Shown here in pieces: positions 1 to 10,874 of a stretch of DNA of 63,167 nucleotides. The stretch is from Nemertoderma westbladi (lineage: Eukaryota; Xenacoelomorpha; Nemertodermatida; Nemertodermatidae): the NCBI GenBank assembly GCA_032718475.1, contig JAUCBJ010007440.1, positions 1-63,167 on the forward strand, written 5' to 3'. A program made the translations under genes and the position numbers. A model generated the notes under the pieces. It was not told where the DNA came from. It saw only the letters and a program-made list of their open reading frames with translations, and made no database searches. Every line of letters starts with the position of its first letter. Positions within the stretch are counted from its first letter, which is position 1.

Positions 1-253
1 GAAGGAACATAGGTGAATGTAATACGAAAAATATAATGAGGCAGTTGCAGTTGACAACAGACCGGTAGATCAGTAGATCACAGAAACGCTGTACGGTACA
101 AAGCAGGTAACGTGACCGGTAAGGAGCCTAGGTACCTAGCACATCCGTACACTGACCAGTCAGCTCGGGTGGAGCCTAAGCCAGCACAGTCAACCATATC
201 CCAGGGCGGATGATTAACATCCCAATCTAACTGCAGTAGTGTGAGGTATGGCG
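1..253 (-). repeat. 3' LTR (outer 13 bp outside window)
   Basis: Matches 5949-6201 with two substitutions. Similarity stops abruptly at 253, where the sequence ends in TGGCG on the plus strand (CGCCA at the sense-strand start of the LTR). The neighbouring polypurine tract supports this boundary. Confidence 0.9.
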
Positions 254-267
254 CGATCTCTTTCCTA
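254..267 (-). promoter_or_regulatory. Polypurine tract of the LTR element
   Basis: On the minus strand this reads TAGGAAAGAGATCG directly before the LTR start CGCCA. That is the expected position of the plus-strand DNA primer in LTR elements. A second purine-rich stretch at about 485-500 does not adjoin an LTR edge. Confidence 0.65.
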
Positions 268-551
268 AAATATGACTATAACCCAAACACAAACAAAATA
301 AACACTACTGGATAATATAAAGACAAGCTAAATAAGTCGGGAGTAAGCATATGACTACGTATAGAACAAATACTGCAAATAGTTTATTCCCGTGTCTAAC
401 TACTGCATAGTGCTACACCTAAATATATATATATATATATAGTCCTATAGGATATACCATTTCAAAAATAAACATGGATCTTAGTACAGTCTCCTACCCC
501 TAAGTATAGGTGGGGAAAAGACATCAATCCGGGCTGTACTGACAGCTTGTG
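268..551. other. 3' non-coding part of the LTR element
   Basis: Lies between the pol stop and the polypurine tract. It is AT-rich and contains an (AT)n run at 424-441. I see no gene. Confidence 0.6.
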
Positions 552-1655
552 TTAGTGACTCTCCTGAGAGGGGTACCCATAATAATCAGGCTGACGTCGA
601 AGCCGTTTGGGACGTTGAGGGATAGGAGTAACTGGGGGGAACCCAACACTGCTGGGGCCTTGTTGGTCGGTAGACGAAATCTCAATCTCATCGGTAGTAT
701 TGTGGGGTGTGACGACCGCCTCGGGCTGAGTTGGAGTACCTTTTTCCAGTGTAGACGATTTTGGACCAGAACCAAAAGCCAATTGAGACTCAGGAGTCTT
801 TAAACTTATCTCATCCTCATCAGAGGACTCTGCAGACGGCATGTCATAGTCATTAAATGGTATAGTTGGTACAAGTAAACAATCAGCCTTCCGTACACGA
901 TAGGAGTGGGCACGTAATTGTGAACCAACGAACTTACGTACATTACACCACTCTCCATCAATGGCTGACACAATATAGCGGGGGCGTGCGCGTAAAGATA
1001 TTGGGTCTGAGTATAAGTAAACTAAGTCTCCGACAGAGATAGAGCATGGTCGTGGAACAACTGTGGGCCGCTGTGCTTTTGAATGGGCACTGGGTCCATG
1101 ATTGGCTAAACGATCACCATGACGTTGGGAAATAAGTTCAATGTCATTAATGGGTATCTGTTCACCAGTGAACTGGTCCCGTTGAAGCAGAATCTCGCGG
1201 GAGGAGAGACCAGCAAAGCGTAGACGTGAATTTAGATTAGATACTGCAATAGCGACCATGGTAGAAGAATATGGGCCTCCTGTTGGTAAGAGCTTATGGA
1301 GCTCACCTTCCAATTCCTGGACAGCACGTTCAGCAACTGGGTTCTTGTCTGGGTTTTTGCGGCGCCCAACTTCAATCCGGAGGTGGTGCCGTTCTAGTAT
1401 CGTGTCATCAGTAAGAGACTGAAACCCAGGGGCAGGATCAGTACATATGACAGCGCACGGGCCACTCAGTGGACATAAGCCTGAACCTAGGATGATGAGG
1501 GCATCACGAAGTGTAGACTTACATTCATCTGGTACTAAACATGCAGTGGTATATGAAGATGCACATTCACGGAGAAGCAAAATCCGCTGAGAATACCGAC
1601 GGATCACATCAGCCGCGAAACTAATGCCAAACGCAGCTGGGTGTTCGGATGAGGT
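552..1655 (-). pseudogene. Integrase core and C-terminal part of pol, after an in-frame stop
   Basis: This segment is in the same frame as the upstream gag-pol frame and is separated from it only by the TAG at 1656-1658. It encodes the RNase H-fold integrase core: the first acidic residue lies in a FAADVIRR-like stretch, the second in ICTDPAPGF, and the glutamate in NPVAERAVQELEGEL. A basic C-terminal region with an SVGDLVYLYSD motif follows (an SH3-like DNA-binding fold in other integrases), then an acidic Pro/Ser-rich tail. The first possible start here is a GTG at 1607, which no eukaryotic mRNA would be expected to use, so this part can be made only by stop readthrough or in an intact sister copy. 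The single lesion in a young element suggests a recent nonsense mutation. Confidence 0.8.
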
Positions 1656-4600
1656 CTATGGACGTATGCAATGGGGGGCAGCTTGGAGTGCCACACACTG
1701 GTGGCAGTGTGTAGATGTAGCCTCGATGGCACGGTCTAAGTCAAGTGCGTGGAAATATCGAGTGAATGTATTACGGAGTTGAGAGCGAGATGGATGATGC
1801 ATCTCTAAATGCATGGATGTTAGCAAGCCAGAGAGTCCAGACCGAGGGATAACAATTACCTCATTGGGAGATGCAAATGGACGCTGACGTTTTACTACTA
1901 GCAATCCATCCCGTGCAATAGCACAACAGCCTAGATAACGTTTTACATCACGGCTGTGGGTATCACGCTTGGTTGGGCGGGTACCTTGGGAGAGATGCGC
2001 CTGTGTCCGTCGCAGATCGGCACACTCCTGTTGTGTAGCGCGCCAGGCTGTGCGACTGGCATATAGGGGACGGGGACTAGGGGAACCTGGTGTAGAAGGA
2101 GACTCATTTGTGAAGTCAGATGAAACACGAATCACTGGAGATGGGATGGTGTCCTGGAGAAACTTGCATACCTGACATGACTGTAAGGTACACGGGGAAA
2201 CATTCCGGCTTTGAAAGTCGGCGGGCAGGTTGGTAGTTCCCTTGATATGGTCAATAGAGACTAAGAACTGGCTTGAGACGGCTAAGAATGTGGATAAACG
2301 TGGGCTAGCTGAGTATGAACCACGGGATAACTTTTTAAATGCCTCCACACATGGCTTACTGTCCGTTAGAACCCGGGAAGGACGGCTGGATGCGACAATA
2401 TAAGGAGCAAAATGGGTCACAGCAGCAGCAATGGCAAGGGCTTCGAGTTCGCAAGGTAGCCATGAATGTTGATGAGCTTTTAGTTTGGCCGAATAGAAAC
2501 CTGCTACAAGGAGTGATGGACCACGTTTCGCGTAGAGTACTGCACCAAGACCGTCAACACTGGATGCAGCGTCTGTGACAATGAATAACTCATCACCAGG
2601 GTGGGGAATGGTAATAGACTGGCAGGATTGGACAGCAGCTTGTGAACGACGAAAGATGGAAGTCAACTCTGGGGTCCAAGCAGGTTCCTGACTAGGGGAA
2701 TCTGTTAAGATACTATCTAATGGGCCTACTAATGCAGAGCAATGGGGCAATACCCTAGCGAGTGTCTTGTAAGAGCCAAGATAGGAACGAAGGGCACGTG
2801 TAGTAGTTGGAAGTGGACAAGAAGCGAGAGCAGATGTAATATGTGTGGACGCTGTTAAAGTACCATGAGCCCACTTCCAGCCAAGGATTGTTGTAGAACG
2901 AGGGCAGATTACTGTTTTGTGAGCGGATAAACGGAGGTTAGAAAGCTGGAGTGCTGTTAGTAACTCACAAAAGGTTTGACGGAGCTCATCGATTGTGTTC
3001 CCACCACAGTAAAGGTCATCGGCCATCTTAAGGACTGTTCCCTTACAGAGGAGGTCACCAAGAACGCGGGTCATTAGTTCATCAAGGGCAGTCTCTGACC
3101 CTGGCATGCCCATGGCACAGCGTTGGTACACACGGACACCGCGAAATGGGGTTACTACTCCACAGAAACGCATGGATGCACGTTGAAGGGGGATTTGGTA
3201 GAATGCACTAGTTAGGTCTGTGTGGATAAGATACTTAAAACGTCCAAGGGATCGTAGGGTTGAGTCAACATCTGGGAGTAGAGCAGGTGGAGGTTTACAA
3301 TATTTAGCAACTTCGGTAAAGGCGGTCACTAACCGGGTGCCACCATTTGGCTTTGCGACGAGGAATGATGGATTTAAATATTCTACCGTGACTCCAGCTG
3401 CCTCAGGGGTAGCAAATACACCGAGAGACTCGAGTTCATCGAAGCGGGTCTGGAGCTCAACTAAGCGATCACGGGAATATAAGGGAATACGTCCCTTATG
3501 TTGAGGGGGTATGGTAGGGCCAACATTCACAATAGACTCAAAGGGGCCAGCATGTGCATTATAACCGGGGAAAGCTGGATTAAAAACTTCCTGGTAGGTC
3601 TTGAGTATGTCATGGAATGATGCACGTTCATGGTAAGATAGGACTTTATCAGGATCTAATCTAATAGACTCTATATGGCTCACAGGGGTAGTAACAGAGC
3701 GACATATAGTGGACCTGAGAGGGGGTGCAGGGGCTAGGTCTATATCAGATGTGTCATTGGTAGGAAGAGCTGAGCATACATGGGAATTGCGTACTACCTT
3801 TACAGGGGATGTGGTAGAGTTATGTAATTTAATAGTACCGCTTATATTGTTTGCAAGGGTGGGTTGGAACCAAGGGGGTTGAGGTGGGGGGGCATGGGAA
3901 CCAAACACTTGGTGGGGAGCGACTAGTATAGATGCAGTAGATTCTAGATGGTCTGGGAGGGGTAAGGTAAGTGACTCACCAGGTAACACAACTGTAGAAT
4001 GGGGTGGAGCACGAAGAAGACAGGCCTTAATATGCCGGATAGATGGAGAAGGTTTACTAAGCCCATATTGATGGATGGAACCATCCATGAAAGTAATGAT
4101 GGACTTCGAGGGTCGAATTGAAATGTCGTTAGCAGCCAGGAAAGGCATTCCAGCTAAGACTGGAGTGTTAAGATCCCTAACCACAAGGCCCCGAAAAAAG
4201 AATGAAAGTGGACCTCGGGTGATGGTGAACTCAGTCTCACCCTCGATGTCTGACAGGGGGGAGCCATCAGCCTGGGAAGGGACTTGGAGAGTGTTGGGGG
4301 AAATTGGTACGCGTAACTGCCGGGCTGTAGGGCTGGATATGAGGTTAGACTCGGCACCACAATCTAGAAGTATACATATCGATTGGCCATTAAATGTGGC
4401 TTCAAATGTTGGGCTTGGGATAACAGCAACACGGTTAATAGAAGGAGTGCGGGAAGGTTCGGGGCCTGAATATATCTCGACATTTTCAGGATCTGACTCA
4501 AGTTCATCGATATGTACCAGGTGTGCGCGGGCAATAAACCGGCGGTCAGACTCTGGTAGGAAACTACACTTGCTCAAGAAGTGGTCTACATTATTGCGTT

Positions 4601-5453
4601 TTGCTTGAGAGCATAAAGGGCAATAAGGAGTTGGAGTTGCCCGGGTGGGTTGGCGTCCTCTAGGACGAGTTCCAGAGTTGTGATGACTACTGGAGCTGGG
4701 ATGAAAGGACCGGGTATTCCAATGTTGGGTTCGGAAGGTACGCACCTCAGAAGTTATGTGAAGTTCTTCAAGGAGAGAATTCAGAGACTGGGAAATCTCA
4801 GCTTTCAAAGATGCTAATGTACAGGATCGCAGGGAAGTACCATATCGTTGCTGTACAAGATGAGGGAGCTCAGGGTGGATTAAACGTAACCATGTTAAGA
4901 CTACAAAATTTTCCAGGGATGGGGTTAACTCTTCATCAGTTGTAGGGATAATACCATGGTGAGAAATACCACCATCTGGGGATAATAAATTATCGTCAAC
5001 AAAAGCCATTAACCTTTGGAATAAATCCTCAGGCCTTTCCTCATGTTCTAATTTAAAATCACAAAATGAAATAAATTGGGCCCCTGTGGACTGAAACCCA
5101 TAATGGAGGCGGATGGCCTGCCATACAGATGTGAGTGAAACAGAATCACGAATAATAGACTTGCGTGCGATAATTGGGGCATAGTTAGCAACTTGACCAA
5201 GGAGAAGTTGTAGAGAGGCACACTGTTGCTGGGCAGTACGACGGCGGGCAACCGGGATGGAATTATCATCATCGACGAGACCACGGTTCGGTGTAGTAGA
5301 TGACTGGCGCAACCAAGTAGCTGTTGGATCTGTAAATCGGGCGAATTCAGGATCGAGAGCTAAGTTATAAATTGGGTTGGTCCGCCATGCTTCGAAAGTT
5401 CCAAGTGTTTCTGTATGGGTAAGGGGCAGAAGCTTGGGAGTTTTCAGGGTCAT
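1656..5453 (-). CDS. Gag-pol polyprotein: gag, protease, RT, RNase H, integrase zinc finger
   Basis: A 1265-residue frame beginning with ATG at 5453. Residues 1-275 are gag-like without clear motifs. A zinc-knuckle-like Cys-X2-Cys...His-X4-Cys lies at about 278-296. A retropepsin-like domain (about 350-445) has LLDCGAESN instead of the usual Asp-Thr-Gly, and later AGMPFL. Reverse transcriptase (about 655-900) has HTDLTSAFYQIPL, MGMPGSE and MADDLYCGG as the catalytic box. RNase H follows with TDAASS, CELEALA and LTDSKP acidic residues. The frame ends in the His-His-Cys-Cys finger of the integrase (HLEMHHPS...HCHQCVALQ). gag and pol are fused in one frame with no frameshift site. The product copies element RNA into DNA. 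It stops just before the integrase core because of the TAG, so it should lack integration activity. Confidence 0.9.
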   Translation of the reverse strand: MTLKTPKLLPLTHTETLGTFEAWRTNPIYNLALDPEFARFTDPTATWLRQSSTTPNRGLVDDDNSIPVARRRTAQQQCASLQLLLGQVANYAPIIARKSIIRDSVSLTSVWQAIRLHYGFQSTGAQFISFCDFKLEHEERPEDLFQRLMAFVDDNLLSPDGGISHHGIIPTTDEELTPSLENFVVLTWLRLIHPELPHLVQQRYGTSLRSCTLASLKAEISQSLNSLLEELHITSEVRTFRTQHWNTRSFHPSSSSHHNSGTRPRGRQPTRATPTPYCPLCSQAKRNNVDHFLSKCSFLPESDRRFIARAHLVHIDELESDPENVEIYSGPEPSRTPSINRVAVIPSPTFEATFNGQSICILLDCGAESNLISSPTARQLRVPISPNTLQVPSQADGSPLSDIEGETEFTITRGPLSFFFRGLVVRDLNTPVLAGMPFLAANDISIRPSKSIITFMDGSIHQYGLSKPSPSIRHIKACLLRAPPHSTVVLPGESLTLPLPDHLESTASILVAPHQVFGSHAPPPQPPWFQPTLANNISGTIKLHNSTTSPVKVVRNSHVCSALPTNDTSDIDLAPAPPLRSTICRSVTTPVSHIESIRLDPDKVLSYHERASFHDILKTYQEVFNPAFPGYNAHAGPFESIVNVGPTIPPQHKGRIPLYSRDRLVELQTRFDELESLGVFATPEAAGVTVEYLNPSFLVAKPNGGTRLVTAFTEVAKYCKPPPALLPDVDSTLRSLGRFKYLIHTDLTSAFYQIPLQRASMRFCGVVTPFRGVRVYQRCAMGMPGSETALDELMTRVLGDLLCKGTVLKMADDLYCGGNTIDELRQTFCELLTALQLSNLRLSAHKTVICPRSTTILGWKWAHGTLTASTHITSALASCPLPTTTRALRSYLGSYKTLARVLPHCSALVGPLDSILTDSPSQEPAWTPELTSIFRRSQAAVQSCQSITIPHPGDELFIVTDAASSVDGLGAVLYAKRGPSLLVAGFYSAKLKAHQHSWLPCELEALAIAAAVTHFAPYIVASSRPSRVLTDSKPCVEAFKKLSRGSYSASPRLSTFLAVSSQFLVSIDHIKGTTNLPADFQSRNVSPCTLQSCQVCKFLQDTIPSPVIRVSSDFTNESPSTPGSPSPRPLYASRTAWRATQQECADLRRTQAHLSQGTRPTKRDTHSRDVKRYLGCCAIARDGLLVVKRQRPFASPNEVIVIPRSGLSGLLTSMHLEMHHPSRSQLRNTFTRYFHALDLDRAIEATSTHCHQCVALQAAPHCIRP

Positions 5454-5912
5454 GGTTGTACGGGATTAGACAACTAAGTTGTTTATCAGATGTAAGGCTG
5501 ATAGGCTAGGTTGGAGTTTATCTAACGCCTATCAGCCTATCACTGTATCAGGGCTGCACTGTATCAGCCTATTGCAGTACTGTATACGAGGCTAAGACTG
5601 CAGTAAAAGGGTGTCGGTAATGAGGGCGCAGTAGCCTACAGCAATAGCTTTGTAATAGCAGAGTGGAGAGAAAACGGTTTATTTATTCGTAAAATATAGG
5701 CCTACCTGCCTAGATCGTGAGACTAGGACGGGCAGACTTGTAGGTATCGTACAAAGCAGCTGTATTGGACTATTCCAGTATTCGTAATTTATAGGCCTAG
5801 GCCTATAGTTCGTTGTTGCTGCTGGTAAATTACGGTATCGGATCCGCCAGTCTGTTGTCGGTAATGGGTACCGGGTAGGCCTAAATCAAATAGTTTGAAT
5901 TGGGAGAACGTA
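5454..5912 (-). other. Leader of the LTR element
   Basis: Untranslated region between primer-binding site and gag ATG. It contains short direct and inverted copies of a CTATCAGCCTAT-like motif at about 5496-5572. I see no gene. Confidence 0.55.
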
Positions 5913-5935
5913 GGTTGAACCCGACGCTGCCACCA
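5913..5935 (-). promoter_or_regulatory. tRNA primer-binding site
   Basis: The minus strand begins TGGTGGCAGCG immediately inside the right LTR and continues with a complement of a T-arm-like sequence. The plus strand therefore looks like a tRNA 3' end finishing in GCTGCCACCA. The first 11 bases fit a tRNA-Leu acceptor end as I remember it; the next bases fit less well, so the tRNA identity is tentative. Confidence 0.65.
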
Positions 5936-6201
5936 CGCCAAGGATGAAGAAGGAACATAGGTGAATGTAATACGAAAAATATAATGAGGCAGTTGCAGTT
6001 GACAACAGACCGGTAGATCAGTAGATCACAGAAACGCTGTACGGTACAAAGCAGGTAACGTGACCGGTAAGGAGCCTAGGTACCTAGCACATCCGTACAC
6101 TGACCAGTCAGCTCGGGTCGAGCCTAAGCCAGCACAGTCAACCATATCCCAGGGCGGATGATTAACATCCCAATCTAACTACAGTAGTGTGAGGTATGGC
6201 G
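5936..6201 (-). repeat. 5' LTR, 266 bp
   Basis: Full-length copy. On the plus strand it runs from CGCCA at 5936 to TGGCG at 6201, giving a 5-bp inverted terminal repeat in place of TG...CA. The primer-binding site abuts the left edge. Positions 5949-6201 match 1-253. Confidence 0.88.
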
Positions 6202-6269
6202 TTATACTAATCACAACTGGATGGCTACTGAGTTTCGTAAAAGGCGCATTCTTTAGGAGATGCTTTATT

Positions 6270-6322
6270 AACCTTCACACTACTTCACACGACTTCACAC
6301 TAGTTCACACTACTGCGCACTG
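6270..6322 (+). repeat. Short tandem repeat, about 10-11 bp unit
   Basis: About five imperfect copies of a CTTCACACTA-like unit. Confidence 0.6.
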
Positions 6323-6962
6323 ATCTGCCGACCGTCACTGAATTTGATCATATATAAGGAGGATCGCAACTGACACATGTAGGGATTATGAAATAGCATT
6401 CAATTCACACAAAAACCACTTTAATGTAAGTCGCAGTTGCTACCGGTAAACCTGTTCCTCTAACCTTTAGTAATCAAAGAGATTGAGGGTTTTATGATGA
6501 TTCATCGGTATTCTCCAAATATATCAGCAATATATAACAACATAACACTGTAACACCAATTAATAACAGAATCAAATAATGCGGTGAACAGTCAGTATGT
6601 GTAGTTGAATCGCGTTGCGTGATGCCGCGACGTGGCGGTGTGCTGCGGTGTGATGCGTTAATAGTTTTACGTTCCTTTGATCAAAGCCATCTGATGTTTC
6701 TGAGGTTTAGGTCAAAGTCTGAAACTTCCACAGAAGTACAGAAGAATCCTAAGCCGGTGTTCTGGGCTTAGAAAGATACACACTGACTGAATTGCGTGAG
6801 TTTCTGTATGCACTGTCCAACATAACATAAAATGAAAATCGCTCTGATTGGTCGAGCCGAACAAAGAACAAAGAAAGCCAAAAAGCTCCACGTCGACATA
6901 TCAGCTGATAGATGTCGTCATCTGAACTACACTGTATTAAGAGTATTTTGGCGTATTGCGGC

Positions 6963-7080
6963 ACAAAATGGCTTGTTATGTCCGCCAAAGTACACATACA
7001 GAAAAATGGCTTTTTATGTCCACTAAAACACCTACACAGTAAGAAAACGGCTTTTTTTGTCCGCTAAAACACCTTCAGAG
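6963..7080 (+). repeat. Three tandem copies of a roughly 40-bp unit
   Basis: Copies start near 6964, 7003 and 7044, each beginning AAAATGGCTT or a close variant and containing TGTCCGCTAAA-like sequence. Confidence 0.7.
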
Positions 7081-7124
7081 TACTTTGCGGGGTCAATAAC
7101 TAGCTAGATCCGCAAAAGCCTTTA

Positions 7125-7377
7125 CAACAATAAACGATCATTTAACTAATTGAGGGAAAGGAGCAGGTTACAGAGGCGGGCCTTTCTAACCAAAACAATA
7201 ATTGGTCACTTTACCAATTCAGGGAAAGGAGCAGGTTACAGAGGCGGGATTTTCTAACCAAAACAATAAACGATCATTTAACTAATTGAGGGAAAGGGGC
7301 AGGTTACAGAGGCGGGATTTTCTAACCAAAACAATAAACGATCATTTAACTAATTGAGGGAAAGGAGCAGGTTACTG
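7125..7377 (+). repeat. 68-bp tandem repeat, about 3.7 copies
   Basis: The motif AGGGAAAGGAGCAGGTTAC recurs at 7153, 7221, 7289 and 7357, exactly 68 bp apart. The second copy is the most diverged. Confidence 0.85.
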
Positions 7378-8046
7378 AGACGATAAAACTAATACAGTAA
7401 TAGGCCTAAATTATGTGAAAGGTATATCCACATTTTCCACAATCCTGCAATCCAGTTTGGCCTATCAATTATTTAAAATTTATTAACACAACCGGTAGGT
7501 CTACCATTACCGTATTTAAATGGTAGGCAACACAGTAGGCCTATAGCCGTACCGGTGCCGTTACCGGTACTAAAATACAGAAATACCTGCTTTATACCTA
7601 CATCTGTACATACAATACAGCAAAATAGTGCTATATATACTAATACCGGTACTGATAGCCTGAGAGAACAGCAGTAGACAGGTAGAGAAACCGGTAGCAT
7701 GGAACCTAACATTAGACTTTTGGAGGACATAAAAAATAAAAAAAAAGGACAAAAAAAGGATTTAAACGGACAATAAAATTATTGCGTTTAGAAATTAGTA
7801 GGGACATGGCATGTTTTAAAAGTACAACATAGGTACACCTGCTGTATATACTGTAGATTTAAGTTCATTAGCTGCCATTTCTTGTTTTCATTGCTGCTGC
7901 AGAAGGCCATTAATTATTATCTACCAGTATCTTTCAGAATTTGATTATACAGGCTTATTGTATACCTTATGCTGTTGTCAGTTATGAATTATTAATAAAC
8001 CAGTTGAGTTTTTATTTGTTTGTGATCAATTGCCAACCATATATCA

Positions 8047-8520
8047 ATGTGTAACAGCTTAAATTCTTATTCTTATCGACTTGATAGCCATAAACAAAAG
8101 GATGCCGTTCATAGCTTCTCGGTTGCATTGAGTAATAATTTGTGGTACAAAGCGTTTGGGAAAGACCATATACATACAGTAGTTGTTTTAAATACTGTGA
8201 AAAATCGCCTGAATCGATATCTTTCATCTTACCAAGCTGCTGTTTATAAAACTCGACGAAAAGGCAGTTGTACTTTAGGTCCCGTAGAATTGAATGGCGA
8301 AATGCAAATTCAACTGTCCTAGATCTATTAAGTTGCATTAAAGTCATCTTCGGATCCGAGCAATTTCGATGAATCTGAGCGCATATTTTACTTTGATCAG
8401 CATGAGATTAGGAAAATGGTAATCAGTGATCACATAGATGGAGATTATCAATTAGCGAAGGTTGTTGAAGCGGATAATGCTGGACGAGATTTACGAGAAC
8501 TACAGTAGCTCATGCGATTT
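8047..8520 (+). other. Possible N-terminal remnant of the 8.6-10.9 kb pseudogene
   Basis: An ATG-initiated 91-codon stretch (8047-8322) and a further open stretch near 8388-8505 (encoding FDQHEIRKMVISDH) lie just upstream of, and in the same orientation as, the recognisable pseudogene. They look protein-like but I cannot match them to a domain. The joins contain stops. The link to the pseudogene rests on position and orientation only. Confidence 0.3.
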
Positions 8521-8657
8521 CTCATCCTATTTATGAAGGAAATAATGATGGAAAGGTTTGGGCAGGAACATCATCTTCTGTAATTAACATCATATCTCAG
8601 CTGCATTAGATTATTCAGTATCAAGGTCAGGTTTAATTCGCAGCAGCAAGCCTTTAG

Positions 8658-10874
8658 TTGATAAGTGTGTTGGCAATTTTGGCAAAATTGACACAAATTT
8701 TGCCCCTTAGAAAAGGAAAACGTGATTTTCTCCCTAAGACTAAATCTGTTATTATCCAAACTAGTGCCAAGGTTGGAATCAGTATAGAGCACTCAAGGAA
8801 GACATTCCAAATCGTAACTGAAATTTTCTTTGGTATTAAATACTATTTATCAATTGAAGAGGTTAAACTCGGGTCTGATAGGGAGAAACAGAGTTGTGAT
8901 GGTGAGCCTCCATTAAAACAAAGGAAAACTTCTCATTGTTCTGATGAGTGGGAAGATTATAAACTCGTTGTACCTTCATCAAGGGTTCTATGTAAAGAGA
9001 GGCATTTGCTTTCAATACAGGCAGAATGTAGTGCAGCACTTGTTATTCTGGATGCCGACATTTATGACAAACTTACCATCCAATATGATAACACAACCCG
9101 AAGAAAAATAGCAGCTGAATGGTCATCAATTATTGTTAACTTTCAAGTGGTGGAGTTTTCAGAGTAAGACCTCTTAGTTTAGCTCGTGAATCTAGAGAAG
9201 ATATATCAATGTTGATGGTTGAGACATTTAAAAGACTAGCACTAGCAGGTGAAACATCGGCAAAAGTGCTATGGGATAGAGTTAATGCAATGACTGATTC
9301 AGTCTCTAAGAATTTACATATTGAAAATTCTGTTGCTATCACTCTTGGAACCAATCACATAACTCTCCATTTATTATGTGTATCTCACACTTGTGAGGTA
9401 TTTGACAAAGAAAATATTGATATCATTAATCAATTAGCGACCAAGATTGATCTTCAAAATATTATTTTTCATCATGAGCCTAGTTTAAAACATTTCCTTT
9501 CAAGTAGTTTTATTGTTGGAGTCATCACAGCATTTCAAAAAATTAGTAGTGAATGATGGTCATAAGTCTTCTTTATGGGAAGAATTTGATTTTATACTAA
9601 AAGAACGACAGAGGGTGAATCGCTTCTCTATCTTCAAAGAACGTAGGTTTGGGAAATTAGGCTATACATCCAGATTCACAGTGGATAAAGTTGAAAGTTA
9701 TCTCGAATTATATATGATGAATGAGTTTTGCAAGAGGGCTGCAGTTGATCTCCAGAGGCAAAGGGGGAGTGAGTATGGCTTTTCTTATGAGGAGAGTTCC
9801 TCGCGTGCTACAGACTTATCTTTGCTTGAAGATGAAGTAACATCAGGATTACCAGTTAACAACTTGGATTGTGAGCGTGACTTAGCAAAGTTTGATGTTT
9901 TATGTAGAAGAGCAGCTGCCTGTGCGAATCGAAATTTTAGTGGAAAGTGTTTAAGAGATGATATGGTGCTCTATAAAGCGAATGTGAAAGAACGTGGTCC
10001 AGAGATTTTTAGGTTACCCAGAATTCTTGATGAGAGAGAACAGAACTGGTTACACAATCAAGATGCCAAATTTAAAGAGATTATGGAAGCAACGATTGTT
10101 ACGAGGCAGCAACTACAATCAAGGGTAACAAAGTTACTGATAACTTGTAAAACTTGGGGTGGTCCAATAACAGAGTTGTCCGAAATCGATGAAGTACTTG
10201 AGGTAACTGACCAAGATCATCAAAAGGTTCCAATGTAACGAAATTCTATTCCATCGCCATTCCCATCCACGGGAGTTCCAAATCAACCCAAGCTTCTATA
10301 AGGTGATGAGGCTTAGCGAAATTGACCTAAAGGCGAATCTAGCAGAAATAATTGCAAACAATAGTAGTAGAAGTGGGTCAAAGAATACACCACTACCGGA
10401 TGAGAATGATATGATTCGAACTTTCGATATTCGCAGTGAACCACAATTTGTAGGACCAAGATTAAGTGAGCCTGAATATATTAACCCTCCGCCTGATGTG
10501 ACACATGGAACTGAATCTGACTTACTTTATAATGATGGATTTACACCGATAGTGAATGACCCAATCATTGTAATTTGGGATATTCCAACTGAACGAGTAT
10601 GGTATATTGCAATGTGCCTTCAGTTGAATAGTTCTAACAATGATGGATATAAGGTTGAACATCTTAATCGAATCGATGAAGCTAGTGATGTTAAGTGGAG
10701 ATATCCTCATTACCTGATACACAGTCGATCACAAAACTTCAAATTATTCCTATAAATCTTGTTGGATCATGGGATCTTTCGACATCAGTAAGATCAATGA
10801 ACTTTAAACTCTTCAACAATGATGCAATAAATGCCCCATTCAAAGGATTTTATTGTTCTGGGCTTACAAAATAA
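8658..10874 (+). pseudogene. Decayed multicopy gene, probably transposase-like
   Basis: One protein is spread over several frames: 8658-about 9160, about 9163-9540, 9525-10238, 10303-about 10740, then another frame to a TAA at 10872. Frame changes occur at about 9155-9165, in the A-run at 9537-9542, after 10238 and near 10740; meaning continues across each, so these are indels and not introns. Landmarks in order are FFGIKYYL, YDNTTRRKIAAEW, FRVRPLSLARES, AMTDSVSKNL, LCVSHTCE, FKERRFGKLGYTS, RGSEYGFSYEE, NNLDCERDLAKFD, LRDDMVLYKA, TCKTWGGPITE, and WDIPTERVWYIA. These resemble an uncharacterised protein family I remember as multicopy in cnidarians, sponges and other invertebrates. Relative to that memory, a middle segment after GYTS seems deleted. 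The spaced Asp residues (YDNTT, MTDS) and the following Cys/His hint at a DDE/RNase H fold, which is inference. Confidence 0.6.

Larger units (their letters stand above)
1..6201 (-). mobile_element. Ty3-like LTR retrotransposon, nearly complete
   Basis: Two direct repeats (1-253 and 5936-6201) bound a minus-strand internal region that has a tRNA primer site next to the right LTR, one long gag-pol frame, and a polypurine tract next to the left LTR. Domain order is gag, zinc knuckle, protease, RT, RNase H, integrase, which is the Ty3/Metaviridae order. The left LTR is cut by the window edge, so about 13 bp and the target-site duplication are not visible. The LTR copies differ at two of 253 aligned positions (171/6119 and 233/6181), so insertion was recent. 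The only coding break I see is one in-frame TAG at 1656-1658. Confidence 0.9.
6202..8046. other. Non-coding, repeat-bearing flank
   Basis: No convincing coding frame. It holds the small tandem arrays listed separately, a GC-rich patch at 6610-6660, and scattered TACCGGTA-type palindromes at 7490-7700. Confidence 0.5.

Noticed and set aside
485-505. Alternative polypurine tract of the LTR element
   Set aside because: It does not adjoin the edge of the LTR homology, whereas the tract at 254-267 does.
1969-5284. Several 60-177 codon frames antisense or out of frame to gag-pol
   Set aside because: Shadows of the retrotransposon coding sequence.
9150-9180. 5' splice site GTAAG in the same gene
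   Set aside because: Coding continues immediately after in another frame, so it is an indel and not an intron.
9525-9556. Programmed ribosomal frameshift at the A-run in the 8.6-10.9 kb gene
   Set aside because: The gene has at least three other frame breaks, so decay explains it better.
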